Positions 30,457 through 39,632 of a stretch of 64,000 bases of DNA are shown one piece after another. A program made the position numbers and the translations under genes. The number at the start of each line of letters is the position of its first letter. Position 1 is the stretch's first letter. Below the pieces are notes generated by a model that worked only from the letters and a program-made list of their open reading frames with translations, had not been told where the DNA came from and did not search any database. Source of the stretch: [Pantoea] beijingensis. GTDB lineage: Bacteria > Pseudomonadota > Gammaproteobacteria > Enterobacterales > Enterobacteriaceae. The DNA is taken from assembly GCF_022647505.1 (NCBI RefSeq), contig NZ_CP071409.1:930001-994000 (forward strand). Reading direction: 5' to 3'.

Positions 30457-30904
30457 ACCTGTTATTATATTACGCTGATGCCTTCGTAATATACCGTATC
30501 CCTCCTGTGACAGTATGCTGTGAAAACAGCATACTAAGTCTGGTGGCAACGTTAATTGCTTTCTTTATTACCGGCACTGGCTGGCGCGCTCAGTGGTATA
30601 TTTATCTTAGTCTCACCGTCAACGTTTTAGCCTGACAGGGCTGGCCATCATACACTCGCGAGATAACACAAGAGGCTGATAAATCACCCCGAAATACGCT
30701 TGAGGAAATTTCTGATCTTGTAATGTCGGAGGCGTTGCTGGTTATTAGGCGTATATACAAAAAATAGAGCCATCAGTTGCTAATAGTTATCGCTCTTCGC
30801 AAAAGTGTCGCGGTTATTCAGAATCTTTGTATATGATTTCTGAATGCATTCACATATAATAACAACTTGTATTATTTCTTTACTCAATCATGAAGGGAGG
30901 CTAC
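30457..30904. other. Gap after uxuR with two hairpins and a short coding-like scrap
   Basis: Two perfect hairpins follow uxuR: TATATTACG/CGTAATATA (30466-30493) and AGTATGCTGT-GAAA-ACAGCATACT (30512-30535). Neither has a T-run. A 31-codon frame at 30540-30635 reads like the edge of a major-facilitator transporter (TLIAFFITGTGWRAQWYIYL), possibly a scrap of a lost gene. The promoter for the lipoprotein gene should be near the right end. Confidence 0.4.
30512..30535. repeat. Perfect 10-bp hairpin with GAAA tetraloop
   Basis: AGTATGCTGT (30512-30521), GAAA, ACAGCATACT (30526-30535). The very stable GNRA loop suggests a role in RNA, such as protecting the uxuR transcript end. There is no U-tract, so it is not a classic terminator. 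Confidence 0.5.
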
Positions 30905-31294
30905 ATGAAAACAATCGTTAAATGTCTGGCTGTTTTTGCAGTGATCGGGACATTAGCAGGCTGCGCACGTACCGCACCCGTCGCGCAAATTCATACCTCT
31001 GTGGGCGCAGGCCACACTGAAGCGCAGATGAGAACCGCAATTCTTAAAGCGGGTATCCAGCGTCAGTGGATTATGTCTGAGGCCGCACCTGGCGTAATTA
31101 AAGGTCGTCAGCAGTCTCGCGATCACGTTGCGGAAATCAGTATTCCTTATTCTGCAACCAGTTACTCTATTAACTATGACAGCAGCCTCAATCTGAACGC
31201 CGCTAACGGTAAAATCCACAAAAATTATAACCGCTGGGTACGTAATCTGGATAAAGATATTCAGGTTAATCTTTCTGCTGGTGCTGATTTATAA
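30905..31294 (+). CDS. Small lipoprotein of unknown function upstream of the APE cluster
   Basis: The 129-residue product has a lipoprotein signal with lipobox LAGC (Cys at about residue 20) and a mature domain with a KAGIQRQWIM motif and an ending KNYNRWVRNLDKDIQV, a pattern I associate with a widespread family of small uncharacterised lipoproteins. ATG 30905 follows GGGAGG; an ATG at 30890 would add five residues. It lies on the same strand as, and 154 bp before, the first aryl polyene gene, so it may be the first gene of that operon (the apeA position), but this is not certain. Confidence 0.75.
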   Translation: MKTIVKCLAVFAVIGTLAGCARTAPVAQIHTSVGAGHTEAQMRTAILKAGIQRQWIMSEAAPGVIKGRQQSRDHVAEISIPYSATSYSINYDSSLNLNAANGKIHKNYNRWVRNLDKDIQVNLSAGADL

Positions 31295-31448
31295 TCTTAA
31301 TTACGCGCCAAAGTGCCGGTTAGCATGCCAAGCGAACGAAGTGTGCAGGTATAACCAACTGCCAGTATGGTGAATCCATTATTTCGTGTTAAAACGGGTC
31401 AGGGTATGGCCCGTTGAATCTATTATTTTAGGAACGGTCTCTGCGTAT

Positions 31449-32507
31449 ATGTACGAAAAGGATACCCTCGGCGCACTGGATGCTATTACCGAAGCACAAC
31501 GCATCGCTTTCGCGCCAATGCTTTTTCAAACAGCCTTATGCCTGCGTAACGCGGGAGTATTAGCCTATTTGGATCAGCAAGGTAAGCAGGGCGCAACACT
31601 TGAATATATCACTGAAAATAGCAGCCTTGACGAATATGCCGTTAGCGTTCTGCTGGATATGGGGTTGAGCGGCCGTATAGTGACGTGTCAAAACGAAATC
31701 TATTATTTGGCCAAAGTTGGACATTTCCTGCTGCACGATACCATGACCCGGATAAATATGGATTTCACTCAGGATGTCTGTTACCAGGGACTGTTTTTTC
31801 TGCAAGCTGCACTGAAAGAGGCGAAACCAGAGGGACTCAAAGTTTTTGGTAACTGGCCCTCTATTTATCCTGCATTATCGCAATTACCGCCTGCCGCACG
31901 GGATAGCTGGTTCGCTTTCGACCATTACTACTCGGATGCCGCATTTGACGCAGCCCTGCCATATATATTCGTCAACCAACCTCTGAGTCTGTACGATGTT
32001 GGCGGCAATACCGGTAAATGGGCGATGCGCTGCTGCCGCTATGATGAAAATATCGCGGTAACGCTGCTGGATTTGCCGCAGCAGATTGCGTTGGCACGCG
32101 AGAATATCAACAATGCGGGATTATCGCATCGGATTGGTTTTCACGCGGTCGATATGCTCAGTGATGCGCCATTGCCTGGCGATGCAGATGTCTGGTGGAT
32201 GAGTCAGTTCCTGGACTGCTTTTCTCCGGAACAAATTGTTGCCATGTTGGGGCGTGTAGCCCAGGCGATGAAGCCAGGGGCACGACTTTGCATCATGGAA
32301 TTATTCTGGGATGCGCAAAAATTTGAAGCGGCGTCATTTAGCCTGAATGCTTCCTCGCTATATTTTACCTGTATGGCGAATGGCAATAGCCGTTTTTACA
32401 GCGTAGTGAAGTTTTGCCGCTACCTGGAAATGGCCGGATTCCGAGTCGAACAGCGTATCGATAATCTTGGCATTGGGCATACTTTACTGATATGCGAGAA
32501 GTGTTAA
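31449..32507 (+). CDS. apeB: SAM-dependent methyltransferase of the aryl polyene cluster
   Basis: The 352-residue product looks like a class I O-/C-methyltransferase with an N-terminal helical dimerisation region (residues 1-90) and a SAM site SLYDVGGNTGKWAM (about 180), then VTLLDLPQQIALAREN. In APE pathways such an enzyme methylates the aryl head group. I start at ATG 31449; a GTG at 31386 would add 21 residues and no good ribosome binding site supports either strongly. The gene starts the run of APE genes; the next begins 72 bp later. Confidence 0.8.
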   Translation: MYEKDTLGALDAITEAQRIAFAPMLFQTALCLRNAGVLAYLDQQGKQGATLEYITENSSLDEYAVSVLLDMGLSGRIVTCQNEIYYLAKVGHFLLHDTMTRINMDFTQDVCYQGLFFLQAALKEAKPEGLKVFGNWPSIYPALSQLPPAARDSWFAFDHYYSDAAFDAALPYIFVNQPLSLYDVGGNTGKWAMRCCRYDENIAVTLLDLPQQIALARENINNAGLSHRIGFHAVDMLSDAPLPGDADVWWMSQFLDCFSPEQIVAMLGRVAQAMKPGARLCIMELFWDAQKFEAASFSLNASSLYFTCMANGNSRFYSVVKFCRYLEMAGFRVEQRIDNLGIGHTLLICEKC

Positions 32508-32579
32508 CCCCAACGCAATCCGCTGGCGGCTATGACGTAAAGTACGTGTTAATCGTACCAGTGGATAGGCGCTAAGCCA

Positions 32580-33323
32580 ATGAACACCACAGATGCGCAA
32601 ATGAAATTTTCATTAAATCTTATCGACTGGCAGGCCAGGGCGCCTGGAATGAGTGAAGCTTCCCAGTGGCAGCAATGGTCACGGCAGCCTCACGCCATCG
32701 ATCCTGCCGCTGCGCAGACAAAACTAACCGAACTTCCGATGATGACCGCCCGGCGTTTATACTCCGGCAGTAAGCTTGCCGTGGAATGTGGCCTGACGAT
32801 GTTGCGCCGCCATTCAGTTGATGCCGTACTGTATACCAGCCGTCATGGTGAGCTTGAGCGTAATTACCGGATTTTGCAGGCGCTGGCGACTGAACAGGCA
32901 GTATCGCCGACTGATTTTGCCATGTCGGTGCATAATTCTGCCGTGGGTAATCTGACGATTGTGGCGAAACAGCCGGTGGTTTCTTCTTCACTGTCAGCCG
33001 GTATGGATACGTTCCAGCAGGGATTATATGAGGTGATCTGTCTGCTACAGGCGGGATATAAGCGTATCTTGATGGTTGATTTTGATGGCCACTTACCCGC
33101 TTTTTATCTCCCGGACCTGCCGCCGCAGATGCCGACGTGGGCCTATGCGGTGGCGATGGTGTTTGAAGGGGGAGAGGCATTGCGGTGTTCAACGCAAAAT
33201 GGCAGTGAGGGTTCCGAAGCGGCGTTACCGCAAAGCCTGCAATTTTTGCAGCACTATTTGAACGATGACGCCACATTTTCCATTCCCGGTGAGAAAGTAC
33301 AATGGTGCTGGAGTCGTGCGTGA
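32580..33323 (+). CDS. apeC: APE chain-length factor-like ketosynthase partner
   Basis: The 247-residue product matches the N-terminal half of ketosynthase folds (beta-ketoacyl synthase chain-length-factor family) and lacks the active-site Cys and the two His of a working ketosynthase. In the characterised APE system the ApeC type pairs with the ketosynthase ApeO as a non-catalytic subunit. Visible segments include MTARRLYSGSKLAVECGL and AVGNLTIVAKQP. An internal ATG at 32601 is an alternative start. It overlaps apeD by 22 nt. Confidence 0.85.
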   Translation: MNTTDAQMKFSLNLIDWQARAPGMSEASQWQQWSRQPHAIDPAAAQTKLTELPMMTARRLYSGSKLAVECGLTMLRRHSVDAVLYTSRHGELERNYRILQALATEQAVSPTDFAMSVHNSAVGNLTIVAKQPVVSSSLSAGMDTFQQGLYEVICLLQAGYKRILMVDFDGHLPAFYLPDLPPQMPTWAYAVAMVFEGGEALRCSTQNGSEGSEAALPQSLQFLQHYLNDDATFSIPGEKVQWCWSRA

Positions 33324-34132
33324 AAGGCGTGAATGCTTGCCTTAACAGAGCCTGGCGCCTGTTAATGACAGGTGTCTGTTTCGCGCTGTTTGGCCTTGGT
33401 GGACTGCTGCTGTCGCTGGTTTGGTTTAACTTATTGTTAGTGATAGTACGTGATAAACATCGACGTCGTCGGATTGCACGACGCAGTATTTCAGCCAGTT
33501 TCCGTCTCTTTTTAAAAGTCACCACGTTTTCGGGCGTGTTGGATTACCGCATTCGCGGTGCTGAAATATTAGATAAAGAGCAGGGGTGCCTGGTGGTGGC
33601 GAATCATCCCACCCTGATCGATTACGTACTGTTGGCATCGGTGATGCCGGAAACTGACTGTTTGGTTAAAAGTGCCTTACTGAAAAACCCATTTATGAGT
33701 GGTGTTATCAGGGCAGCCGATTATTTGGTCAATAGCCAGGCCGATGCATTATTGCCACAGAGCCTGGAGCGCTTACAGCGCGGTGATACGATTTTAATTT
33801 TCCCCGAAGGCACACGTTCGCGGCCCGGTGAAAATATGGTGTTACAACGCGGTGCGGCGAATATTGCCGTACGCTGTCACAGCGACGTGCGCATTGTCAT
33901 TATTCGCTGTAGTGAACACCTGCTGGATAAGCAGAGCAAATGGTATGACGTTCCCTCCACTAAACCACTATTTGAAGTAGTGGTGCGTGAGCGGGTACGA
34001 ATCGATCGCTTTTATGATGCCAGTAAAGAACCGGCGCTGGCGGCAAGACAGTTGAACCGGCATCTTTTACACCAATTACAACCCGTTGAAACACCTTTTG
34101 CAGGAATGAATGATGCAAGCGCTTTATCTTGA
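33302..34132 (+). CDS. apeD: APE lysophospholipid-type acyltransferase
   Basis: The 276-residue product is a membrane-bound acyltransferase of the PlsC/LPLAT type, with a hydrophobic N terminus (about residues 20-45), the catalytic NHPTLIDY (H-x4-D) motif and the substrate motif FPEGTRSRPGE. In the APE pathway it probably helps attach the polyene to its lipid or sugar anchor. It overlaps apeC by 22 nt and apeE by 23 nt. Confidence 0.85.
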   Translation: MVLESCVKGVNACLNRAWRLLMTGVCFALFGLGGLLLSLVWFNLLLVIVRDKHRRRRIARRSISASFRLFLKVTTFSGVLDYRIRGAEILDKEQGCLVVANHPTLIDYVLLASVMPETDCLVKSALLKNPFMSGVIRAADYLVNSQADALLPQSLERLQRGDTILIFPEGTRSRPGENMVLQRGAANIAVRCHSDVRIVIIRCSEHLLDKQSKWYDVPSTKPLFEVVVRERVRIDRFYDASKEPALAARQLNRHLLHQLQPVETPFAGMNDASALS

Positions 34133-34370
34133 AATTAAAAATCTCATTATAAATACATTAAATCTTGACGAGCTTTCCGCTGATGACATTGATACCGAGG
34201 CCGCATTGTTCGGCGATGGTTTAGGCCTGGATTCTATTGATGCCCTCGAATTAGGATTGGCGGTAAAAAACCAGTATGGCGTGATATTGTCCGCGGAAAG
34301 TGAAGAGATGCGACAGCATTTTTATTCTGTTGCCTCTTTGGCTTCTTTTATAAACGCGCAACAAGCCTGA
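34110..34370 (+). CDS. apeE: APE acyl carrier protein 1
   Basis: The 86-residue acidic carrier protein has the phosphopantetheine attachment motif GLDSIDALEL (Ser at about residue 44). It carries the growing polyene or an intermediate. Two ATG codons are adjacent (34110 and 34113); either may be used. It overlaps apeD, and a second carrier protein follows directly. Confidence 0.9.
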   Translation: MMQALYLEIKNLIINTLNLDELSADDIDTEAALFGDGLGLDSIDALELGLAVKNQYGVILSAESEEMRQHFYSVASLASFINAQQA

Positions 34371-34385
34371 GAGTAGGTGACTCGT

Positions 34386-34637
34386 ATGACTGAACAACAC
34401 GCTATTTATCAGGAAGTTTCCTCACTTCTGACCAAACTGTTTGAAATCGAACCCCAGGATATTCATCCTGACGCGCGTTTGTACGAAGACCTGGAGCTGG
34501 ACAGTATCGATGCTGTCGACATGATCGTACATCTGCAAAAGAAAACCGGTAAAAAGATCAAGCCGGAAGAATTTAAGGCCGTGCGTACCGTGCAGGATGT
34601 GGTTGACGCGGTAGAACATCTGTTGCGAAACGCGTAA
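34386..34637 (+). CDS. apeF: APE acyl carrier protein 2
   Basis: The 83-residue acyl carrier protein has the motif ELDSIDAVDMIV with the phosphopantetheine Ser. ATG 34386 is preceded by AGGTGA at 5 nt, so I prefer it to the GTG at 34377. Two carriers in tandem are a hallmark of APE clusters, one probably for priming and one for elongation. Confidence 0.9.
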   Translation: MTEQHAIYQEVSSLLTKLFEIEPQDIHPDARLYEDLELDSIDAVDMIVHLQKKTGKKIKPEEFKAVRTVQDVVDAVEHLLRNA

Positions 34638-34643
34638 TCCAAC

Positions 34644-35225
34644 GTGCGTGGCGCTTGTTCCCGGCGGGTTTTGCCATTGATAACTGGCGTAATGCTGCTG
34701 GTGTGGCCTTTTTTAATCTGGTTTGGACTGGCGCATAACAGCCTGCACTGGCTGCTGCCGTTGATGGCGTTATTACTGATGTTACGCTTATACCAGTCGA
34801 GGCATTTTTCCGGGCCGATGCGTTTTGTTATTCAAGGATCGGCGCTGGCGGGAATAATCCTGTGTATTGCCAGTTCGCTGCTCAAAACGCATCAGTTGTT
34901 ACTCTACTGGCCGGTGGTCGTCAATGGGGTCATGCTCGGTGTTTTTGGCGGGTCCTTATGGACAAGTATGCCGTTGGTTGAGCGGCTGGCACGACTGCGT
35001 GAGCCCGAGCTGCCGCCTGCAGGTGTCCGTTATACTCGCCGCGTGACCCAAGTCTGGTGCGTTTTTTTTATCTTCAATGGCGCGATCGCGCTCCTGACCA
35101 TACTGTATGGCAACCTAAAAGTATGGACGCTTTGGAATGGCATGTTGGCTTATATGCTGATAGGGATATTGATGGCAGGCGAATGGTTGGTACGCCGCCG
35201 GGTAATTAAACGAGAAACACGATGA
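34644..35225 (+). CDS. apeG: APE integral membrane protein
   Basis: The 193-residue product is hydrophobic with about five to six membrane helices and belongs to the COG4648-like membrane proteins found in APE clusters. Its biochemical role is not known. The start is a GTG 6 nt after apeF. Its stop overlaps the apeH start (ATGA). Confidence 0.8.
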   Translation: MRGACSRRVLPLITGVMLLVWPFLIWFGLAHNSLHWLLPLMALLLMLRLYQSRHFSGPMRFVIQGSALAGIILCIASSLLKTHQLLLYWPVVVNGVMLGVFGGSLWTSMPLVERLARLREPELPPAGVRYTRRVTQVWCVFFIFNGAIALLTILYGNLKVWTLWNGMLAYMLIGILMAGEWLVRRRVIKRETR

Positions 35226-36583
35226 ATCCGATCTTTCCGCTGTCCCAGTGGCTCAGTCCGTCTCGCCCTGAAGACACGCTTATTGCCTGGCTTGGCGATC
35301 GCCAGTGGACGCTGGGGCAGTTACGCCATGATGTCGCGCAGCTGGTTGATCAGCTGCAGCAGCAGGATGGCGAGCGTTGGGCCCTGTGCTTTGAAAACGG
35401 CTATCTGTTCCTCGTCGCGCTACTGGCTACGCTCAGTGCAGGCAAAACGCCGGTGATCCCCGGTCATTGTCGGGCTGCATTGCTGCAGGAGCAACAGGCG
35501 CTATTCTGTGGAGTCATCAGTGACAGTGCCTTGATGTGGCCTGGCGTACTGTTGGTCGTCGAAAGTTCAGGTAAAAGCACGGTGGCAGAGACGAAGCTTC
35601 CGTTGATTGCAGAGACAGGTTGTATTGAACTCTTTACCTCTGGCTCCACCGGAACGCCCAAGCGGGTGATAAAGTCTGTTGCCAGCCTCGACAGGGAAGC
35701 CTTACTGCTGGCGTCCTGTTTCAGCGAGCAGCTTAAGGGATGCCGGGTGGTTGCGTCCGTGGTTCCCCAGCATTTATACGGGCTGACATTTCGTATTTTT
35801 TTATCAATGTCGCTGGGGCTGCCGATGCAAGCGGGGATGCTCTACTATGCTGAGCAGTTCGCTACGCTTGATCCTCGTTATCGTTACGCATTTATTAGCA
35901 GTCCGGCATTCCTTAAGCGACTCGACCCGCAGCTTACACCTCCACCGGTTGAGATACTGTTTTCCGCAGGCGGAATGCTGCCCTGGCATGACGTATTGCA
36001 GACGCAATCGTGGCTCGGGCTCTGGCCCAATGAAATCTATGGAAGCACCGAAACCGGTGTGCTCGGCTGGCGCTTGCGTCAGCAGGATGATATTGGCTGG
36101 CAGGCTTTTACCGGCGTGAAGTTTATCGCTGAAGGTGAGGCTTTTCGCGCAATTTCACCGCTGATTGACGATGAACGAGGGGTATTGCTTGATGATGTTT
36201 TACACCTTGACGGCGTGGAGCAGTTTCGCCTTGGTGAGCGGCGTGGTCGGGTGGTAAAAATTGAGGAGAAGCGCATCTCGCTCAGCGAAATAGAACGAAG
36301 ATTAATTGCGTTGGAAGGGATACGCGAAGCCGTGGCGCTACCGGTTTCTCGCGGTGGACGGCAGGGCATCGGGGCGGTACTGGTGCTGGAAGGAGAGACG
36401 CGCCATACCTGGCAACAACAGGGGGGCAAAGTGCTGGAGCTCGCCTGGCGTCGGGCGTTGTTGCCCTGGCTGGAGCCGGTCGCGCTACCGCGTTACTGGC
36501 GTATTATCGATGAAATACCGGTAAACAGCATGAATAAGCGTATCTATGCGCAATTGCAGGAGTTGTTTAATGAAACCCCGTGA
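35222..36583 (+). CDS. apeH: APE AMP-forming acyl/aryl ligase
   Basis: The 453-residue product is an adenylate-forming enzyme that activates the aryl starter (a 4-hydroxybenzoate-type acid in known systems) and loads it on a carrier protein. The P-loop ELFTSGSTGTPKRV (about residue 137), the EIYGSTETGV motif and the C-terminal RGRVVKIEEKRISLSEIE and NSMNKR motifs with the catalytic Lys are present. It overlaps apeG by 4 nt and apeI by 14 nt. Confidence 0.9.
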   Translation: MNPIFPLSQWLSPSRPEDTLIAWLGDRQWTLGQLRHDVAQLVDQLQQQDGERWALCFENGYLFLVALLATLSAGKTPVIPGHCRAALLQEQQALFCGVISDSALMWPGVLLVVESSGKSTVAETKLPLIAETGCIELFTSGSTGTPKRVIKSVASLDREALLLASCFSEQLKGCRVVASVVPQHLYGLTFRIFLSMSLGLPMQAGMLYYAEQFATLDPRYRYAFISSPAFLKRLDPQLTPPPVEILFSAGGMLPWHDVLQTQSWLGLWPNEIYGSTETGVLGWRLRQQDDIGWQAFTGVKFIAEGEAFRAISPLIDDERGVLLDDVLHLDGVEQFRLGERRGRVVKIEEKRISLSEIERRLIALEGIREAVALPVSRGGRQGIGAVLVLEGETRHTWQQQGGKVLELAWRRALLPWLEPVALPRYWRIIDEIPVNSMNKRIYAQLQELFNETP

Positions 36584-36923
36584 AATTGAACGTCATCAGA
36601 GGCAACAGCATCAGTTGGAAATCGTGTTATACCTCGATCGCGCGCTGTTTTGGTTTAGCGGCCATTTTGCGGTACAGCCACTGTTGCCGGGCGTGGCTCA
36701 GCTCGATTGGGTGATGCATTATGCGACGACACTGCTGGCGCCGGGATTTCGCTTCCACAGCATTCAGAATATTAAATTTCAGGCGCCGCTGCTGCCAGAG
36801 AATACCCTTACGCTAGTGCTGGAGTGGCAGGAAGCACGGCAAGTACTGCTATTCAGCTACTGCCGCCATGATGGCGAGAAACGGCATTTGTCCAGCAGTG
36901 GGAAGATTCGGTTATGCCGCTAA
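36570..36923 (+). CDS. apeI: APE hot-dog dehydratase 1
   Basis: The 117-residue product is a FabA/FabZ-like hot-dog fold 3-hydroxyacyl-ACP dehydratase, with FSGHFAVQPLLPGVAQLDWV carrying the catalytic His. In the APE pathway it and ApeP dehydrate the growing chain so that the double bonds stay conjugated. ATG 36570 follows AGGAG (36558-36562) at 7 nt. It overlaps apeH by 14 nt and apeJ by 10 nt. Confidence 0.85.
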   Translation: MKPREIERHQRQQHQLEIVLYLDRALFWFSGHFAVQPLLPGVAQLDWVMHYATTLLAPGFRFHSIQNIKFQAPLLPENTLTLVLEWQEARQVLLFSYCRHDGEKRHLSSSGKIRLCR

Positions 36924-38605
36924 CCTTTACGCCCTGCGTAGTGATTCCCTGTTACAACCACGGTGCGATGATCACACAGGTACTGGCCCGGATCGCATCA
37001 TTCGACTTGCCCTGCATCCTTGTCGACGACGGCAGCGATGAGCCGACCCGGCGAGTCCTGGAAGCGCTTGCCGCTCAGCACCAGTCGATCACGCTGATTC
37101 GGCTGGCACCAAACGCCGGCAAAGGCGCCGCGGTGATCCGGGGGCTGGAAGAGGCCGCGCGTGCAGGATACAGCCACGCGGTACAGGTTGATGCCGATGG
37201 TCAGCACGCGATTGAGGATATTCCCGCGTTGCTGGCGCTGGCGCAGCAACATCCCCAGGCGCTGATCTCCGGCCAGCCGGTATACGACGACTCAATGCCG
37301 CGCTCGCGCCGTTATGGCCGTTGGGTCACACACATTTGGGTGTGGATCGAGACGCTCTCCCTGCAGTTGAAAGACAGTATGTGCGGTTTCCGCGTCTATC
37401 CCATTGCACCGACGCTGGCTCTGGCGCAGCACGTTGCACTGGGACAACGAATGGATTTTGACACGGAGGTGATGGTGCGGCTCTACTGGCAGGGACACAC
37501 CAGCTATTTTGTGCCGACTCGCGTTACCTACCCGCGGGATGGCCTGTCACATTTTGATGCCCTGAAAGATAACGTACGTATCTCGCTGATGCATACGCGC
37601 CTGTTCTTCGGCATGTTGCCACGTATTCCCTCCCTGTTAATGCGCCGCTCCCGTCATCATTGGGCACGGCAGCAGGAAGTCAAAGGGCTGTGGGGGATGC
37701 GCATTATGCTGAGGATATGGCGTTGCCTGGGGCGCGGGGCTTTTTCACTGCTGTTGTGGCCGGTAATCGCAGGCTACTGGCTGACGGCGTCAAGCGCGCG
37801 TCGCGCGTCGCAACAGTGGATCGCGCAGGTTCGCCGTGAGCTTTCCGCCCGTGCGCTGCCTGAACCTGCGAATTTTAGCAGCTACCGTCATTTTTTGCGC
37901 TTCGGAAACGCCATGCTGGATAAGGTCGCCAGCTGGCGCGGCGAACTGCGGCTCGGACGTGACGTGCTCTTTGCTCCTGGCGCGGAGGCCGCGCTGGATA
38001 TGTCTGCGCCACAGGGCAAACTGCTGCTGGCATCTCACCTCGGCGATGTGGAAGTCTGTCGCGCACTGGCGCAATCGAAAGGCGGTAAAGTCATCAATGC
38101 GCTGGTTTTCAGCGAACACGCGCAGCGGTTTAAGCAAATCATGGAGGAGATGGCGCCGCAGGCGGGACTGAATTTAATCCCTGTAACGGATATCGGCCCG
38201 GAAACCGCCATGCTGCTGAAAGAGAAGCTGGATGCGGGGGAGTGGGTAGCGATTGTTGGCGATCGCATCGCGGTGAATCCGCAGCGCGGTGGAGAGTGGC
38301 GGGTGATCTGGAGCGAATTTATGGGACGCATGGCGCCTTTTCCTCAGGGCCCCTTTATTCTGGCTGCGCTGATGCGCTGCCCGGTGATGCTGCTTTTTGC
38401 TCTGCAGCAGCAGGGAAAACTGCATATCCACTGTGAACCTTTTGCTGACCCGCTGTTATTGCCGCGTAACGCACGGCAGGCCGCTTTGCAGCAGGCAGTC
38501 GATCGCTATGCACAACGGCTGGAGCATTATGCGCTGTTGTCGCCGCTCGACTGGTTTAATTTTTTCGATTTCTGGCAGCTTCCCGATGCTGCTGATAAGG
38601 AGTAA
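36914..38605 (+). CDS. apeJ: APE fused glycosyltransferase 2 / acyltransferase
   Basis: The 563-residue product has an N-terminal GT2 domain (residues about 1-230: VVIPCYNHG, VDDGSDEPTR, QVDADGQH with the DXD motif) and a C-terminal LpxL-like acyltransferase domain (about 290-560; HLGDVEVCRALAQ, then WVAIVGDRIAVN). It probably builds the sugar-lipid anchor to which the polyene is joined. It overlaps apeI by 10 nt and is 2 nt from apeK. Confidence 0.87.
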   Translation: MPLTFTPCVVIPCYNHGAMITQVLARIASFDLPCILVDDGSDEPTRRVLEALAAQHQSITLIRLAPNAGKGAAVIRGLEEAARAGYSHAVQVDADGQHAIEDIPALLALAQQHPQALISGQPVYDDSMPRSRRYGRWVTHIWVWIETLSLQLKDSMCGFRVYPIAPTLALAQHVALGQRMDFDTEVMVRLYWQGHTSYFVPTRVTYPRDGLSHFDALKDNVRISLMHTRLFFGMLPRIPSLLMRRSRHHWARQQEVKGLWGMRIMLRIWRCLGRGAFSLLLWPVIAGYWLTASSARRASQQWIAQVRRELSARALPEPANFSSYRHFLRFGNAMLDKVASWRGELRLGRDVLFAPGAEAALDMSAPQGKLLLASHLGDVEVCRALAQSKGGKVINALVFSEHAQRFKQIMEEMAPQAGLNLIPVTDIGPETAMLLKEKLDAGEWVAIVGDRIAVNPQRGGEWRVIWSEFMGRMAPFPQGPFILAALMRCPVMLLFALQQQGKLHIHCEPFADPLLLPRNARQAALQQAVDRYAQRLEHYALLSPLDWFNFFDFWQLPDAADKE

Positions 38606-38607
38606 GG

Positions 38608-39030
38608 ATGCTTGACGATCCTCGTTTTACGGCTGACGTTGAATTAGCGGTGCCATTCCACGACGTCGATATGATGGGCGTAGTCTGGCATGGCAACTAC
38701 TTCCGCTACTTTGAAATAGCGCGTGAAGCGCTGCTGAACCAGTTTAATTATGGCTACCGCCAGATGAAATCGTCTGGCTATCTCTGGCCGGTAGTCGACA
38801 CGCGGATAAAATACCGCGATACGCTGACGTTTGAGCAGCGTATTCGCGTGCGTGCTCAGCTGAAAGAGTACGAAAATCGCCTGTATATCGCTTATCAAAT
38901 TTTCGATGTGCTGACGGGCAAGCGTACGACGGCGGGCTATACCATTCAGGTTGCCGTGGAAGAGAAAAGCAAGGCGCTCTGTTTTATCAGCCCTCCGATC
39001 CTGTTTGAGTTACTGGGAGTAAAACCATGA
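38608..39030 (+). CDS. apeK: APE thioesterase (4-hydroxybenzoyl-CoA thioesterase family)
   Basis: The 140-residue hot-dog thioesterase has the family motif FHDVDMMGVVWHGNYFRYFE with the catalytic Asp. It may release or edit acyl chains on the carrier proteins. It overlaps apeL by 4 nt. Confidence 0.87.
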   Translation: MLDDPRFTADVELAVPFHDVDMMGVVWHGNYFRYFEIAREALLNQFNYGYRQMKSSGYLWPVVDTRIKYRDTLTFEQRIRVRAQLKEYENRLYIAYQIFDVLTGKRTTAGYTIQVAVEEKSKALCFISPPILFELLGVKP

Positions 39031-39632
39031 GGTACTGGCCGTTAATGGCGTTATTAGTCAGCCCTTGGGTAAGTGCAGTAACGCTGGATGAAATCCAACA
39101 GCGTTTTACCGAGCAGCCGGTTATTCGGGCACATTTCGCCCAGACGCGCGCGATTAAAGATCTGCCGCAACCGTTACGCTCGCAGGGGGAGGTTTTGATT
39201 GCCCGCGATACCGGCCTGCTGTGGGATCAAACGATCCCTTTTCCGATGCGTCTGATGCTGGATGATTCGCGCATGGTACAGGTAGTGAACGGCCAGCCGC
39301 CGCAGGTTGTCACCGCGGCAAATAATCCGCAGATGTTTCAGTTTAACCATTTGCTGCGCGCGCTGTTCCAGGCCGACCGCCGCGTGCTGGAGCAAAATTT
39401 CCGCATTGATTTTCAGGATCGGGGCGAAGGCCACTGGTTTTTACGCCTGACGCCAACGACGACGCCGCTGGATAAAATTTTCACCTCAATCGATCTCGCC
39501 GGAAAAACCTATCTGGAAACGATTCAATTGCATGATAAGCAGGGCGATCGTACCGATATTACGCTTTCACAACACCGGTTAACGCCGGCCGGGCTGACCG
39601 ACGATGAGCGCCAACGTTTTGCCGAACGCTAA
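39027..39632 (+). CDS. apeL: APE LolA-like periplasmic carrier
   Basis: The 201-residue product resembles the lipoprotein carrier LolA: a signal peptide (about residues 1-17, ending VSA), then the LDEIQQRFTEQPVIRAHF opening and beta-rich body. It probably carries the lipid-anchored polyene across the periplasm. It overlaps apeM by 29 nt. Confidence 0.85.
   Translation: MRYWPLMALLVSPWVSAVTLDEIQQRFTEQPVIRAHFAQTRAIKDLPQPLRSQGEVLIARDTGLLWDQTIPFPMRLMLDDSRMVQVVNGQPPQVVTAANNPQMFQFNHLLRALFQADRRVLEQNFRIDFQDRGEGHWFLRLTPTTTPLDKIFTSIDLAGKTYLETIQLHDKQGDRTDITLSQHRLTPAGLTDDERQRFAER

Noticed and set aside
32620..33525. 301-codon minus-strand ORF opposite apeC-apeD
   Set aside because: It is a shadow of two well-supported overlapping genes and shows no recognisable domain.
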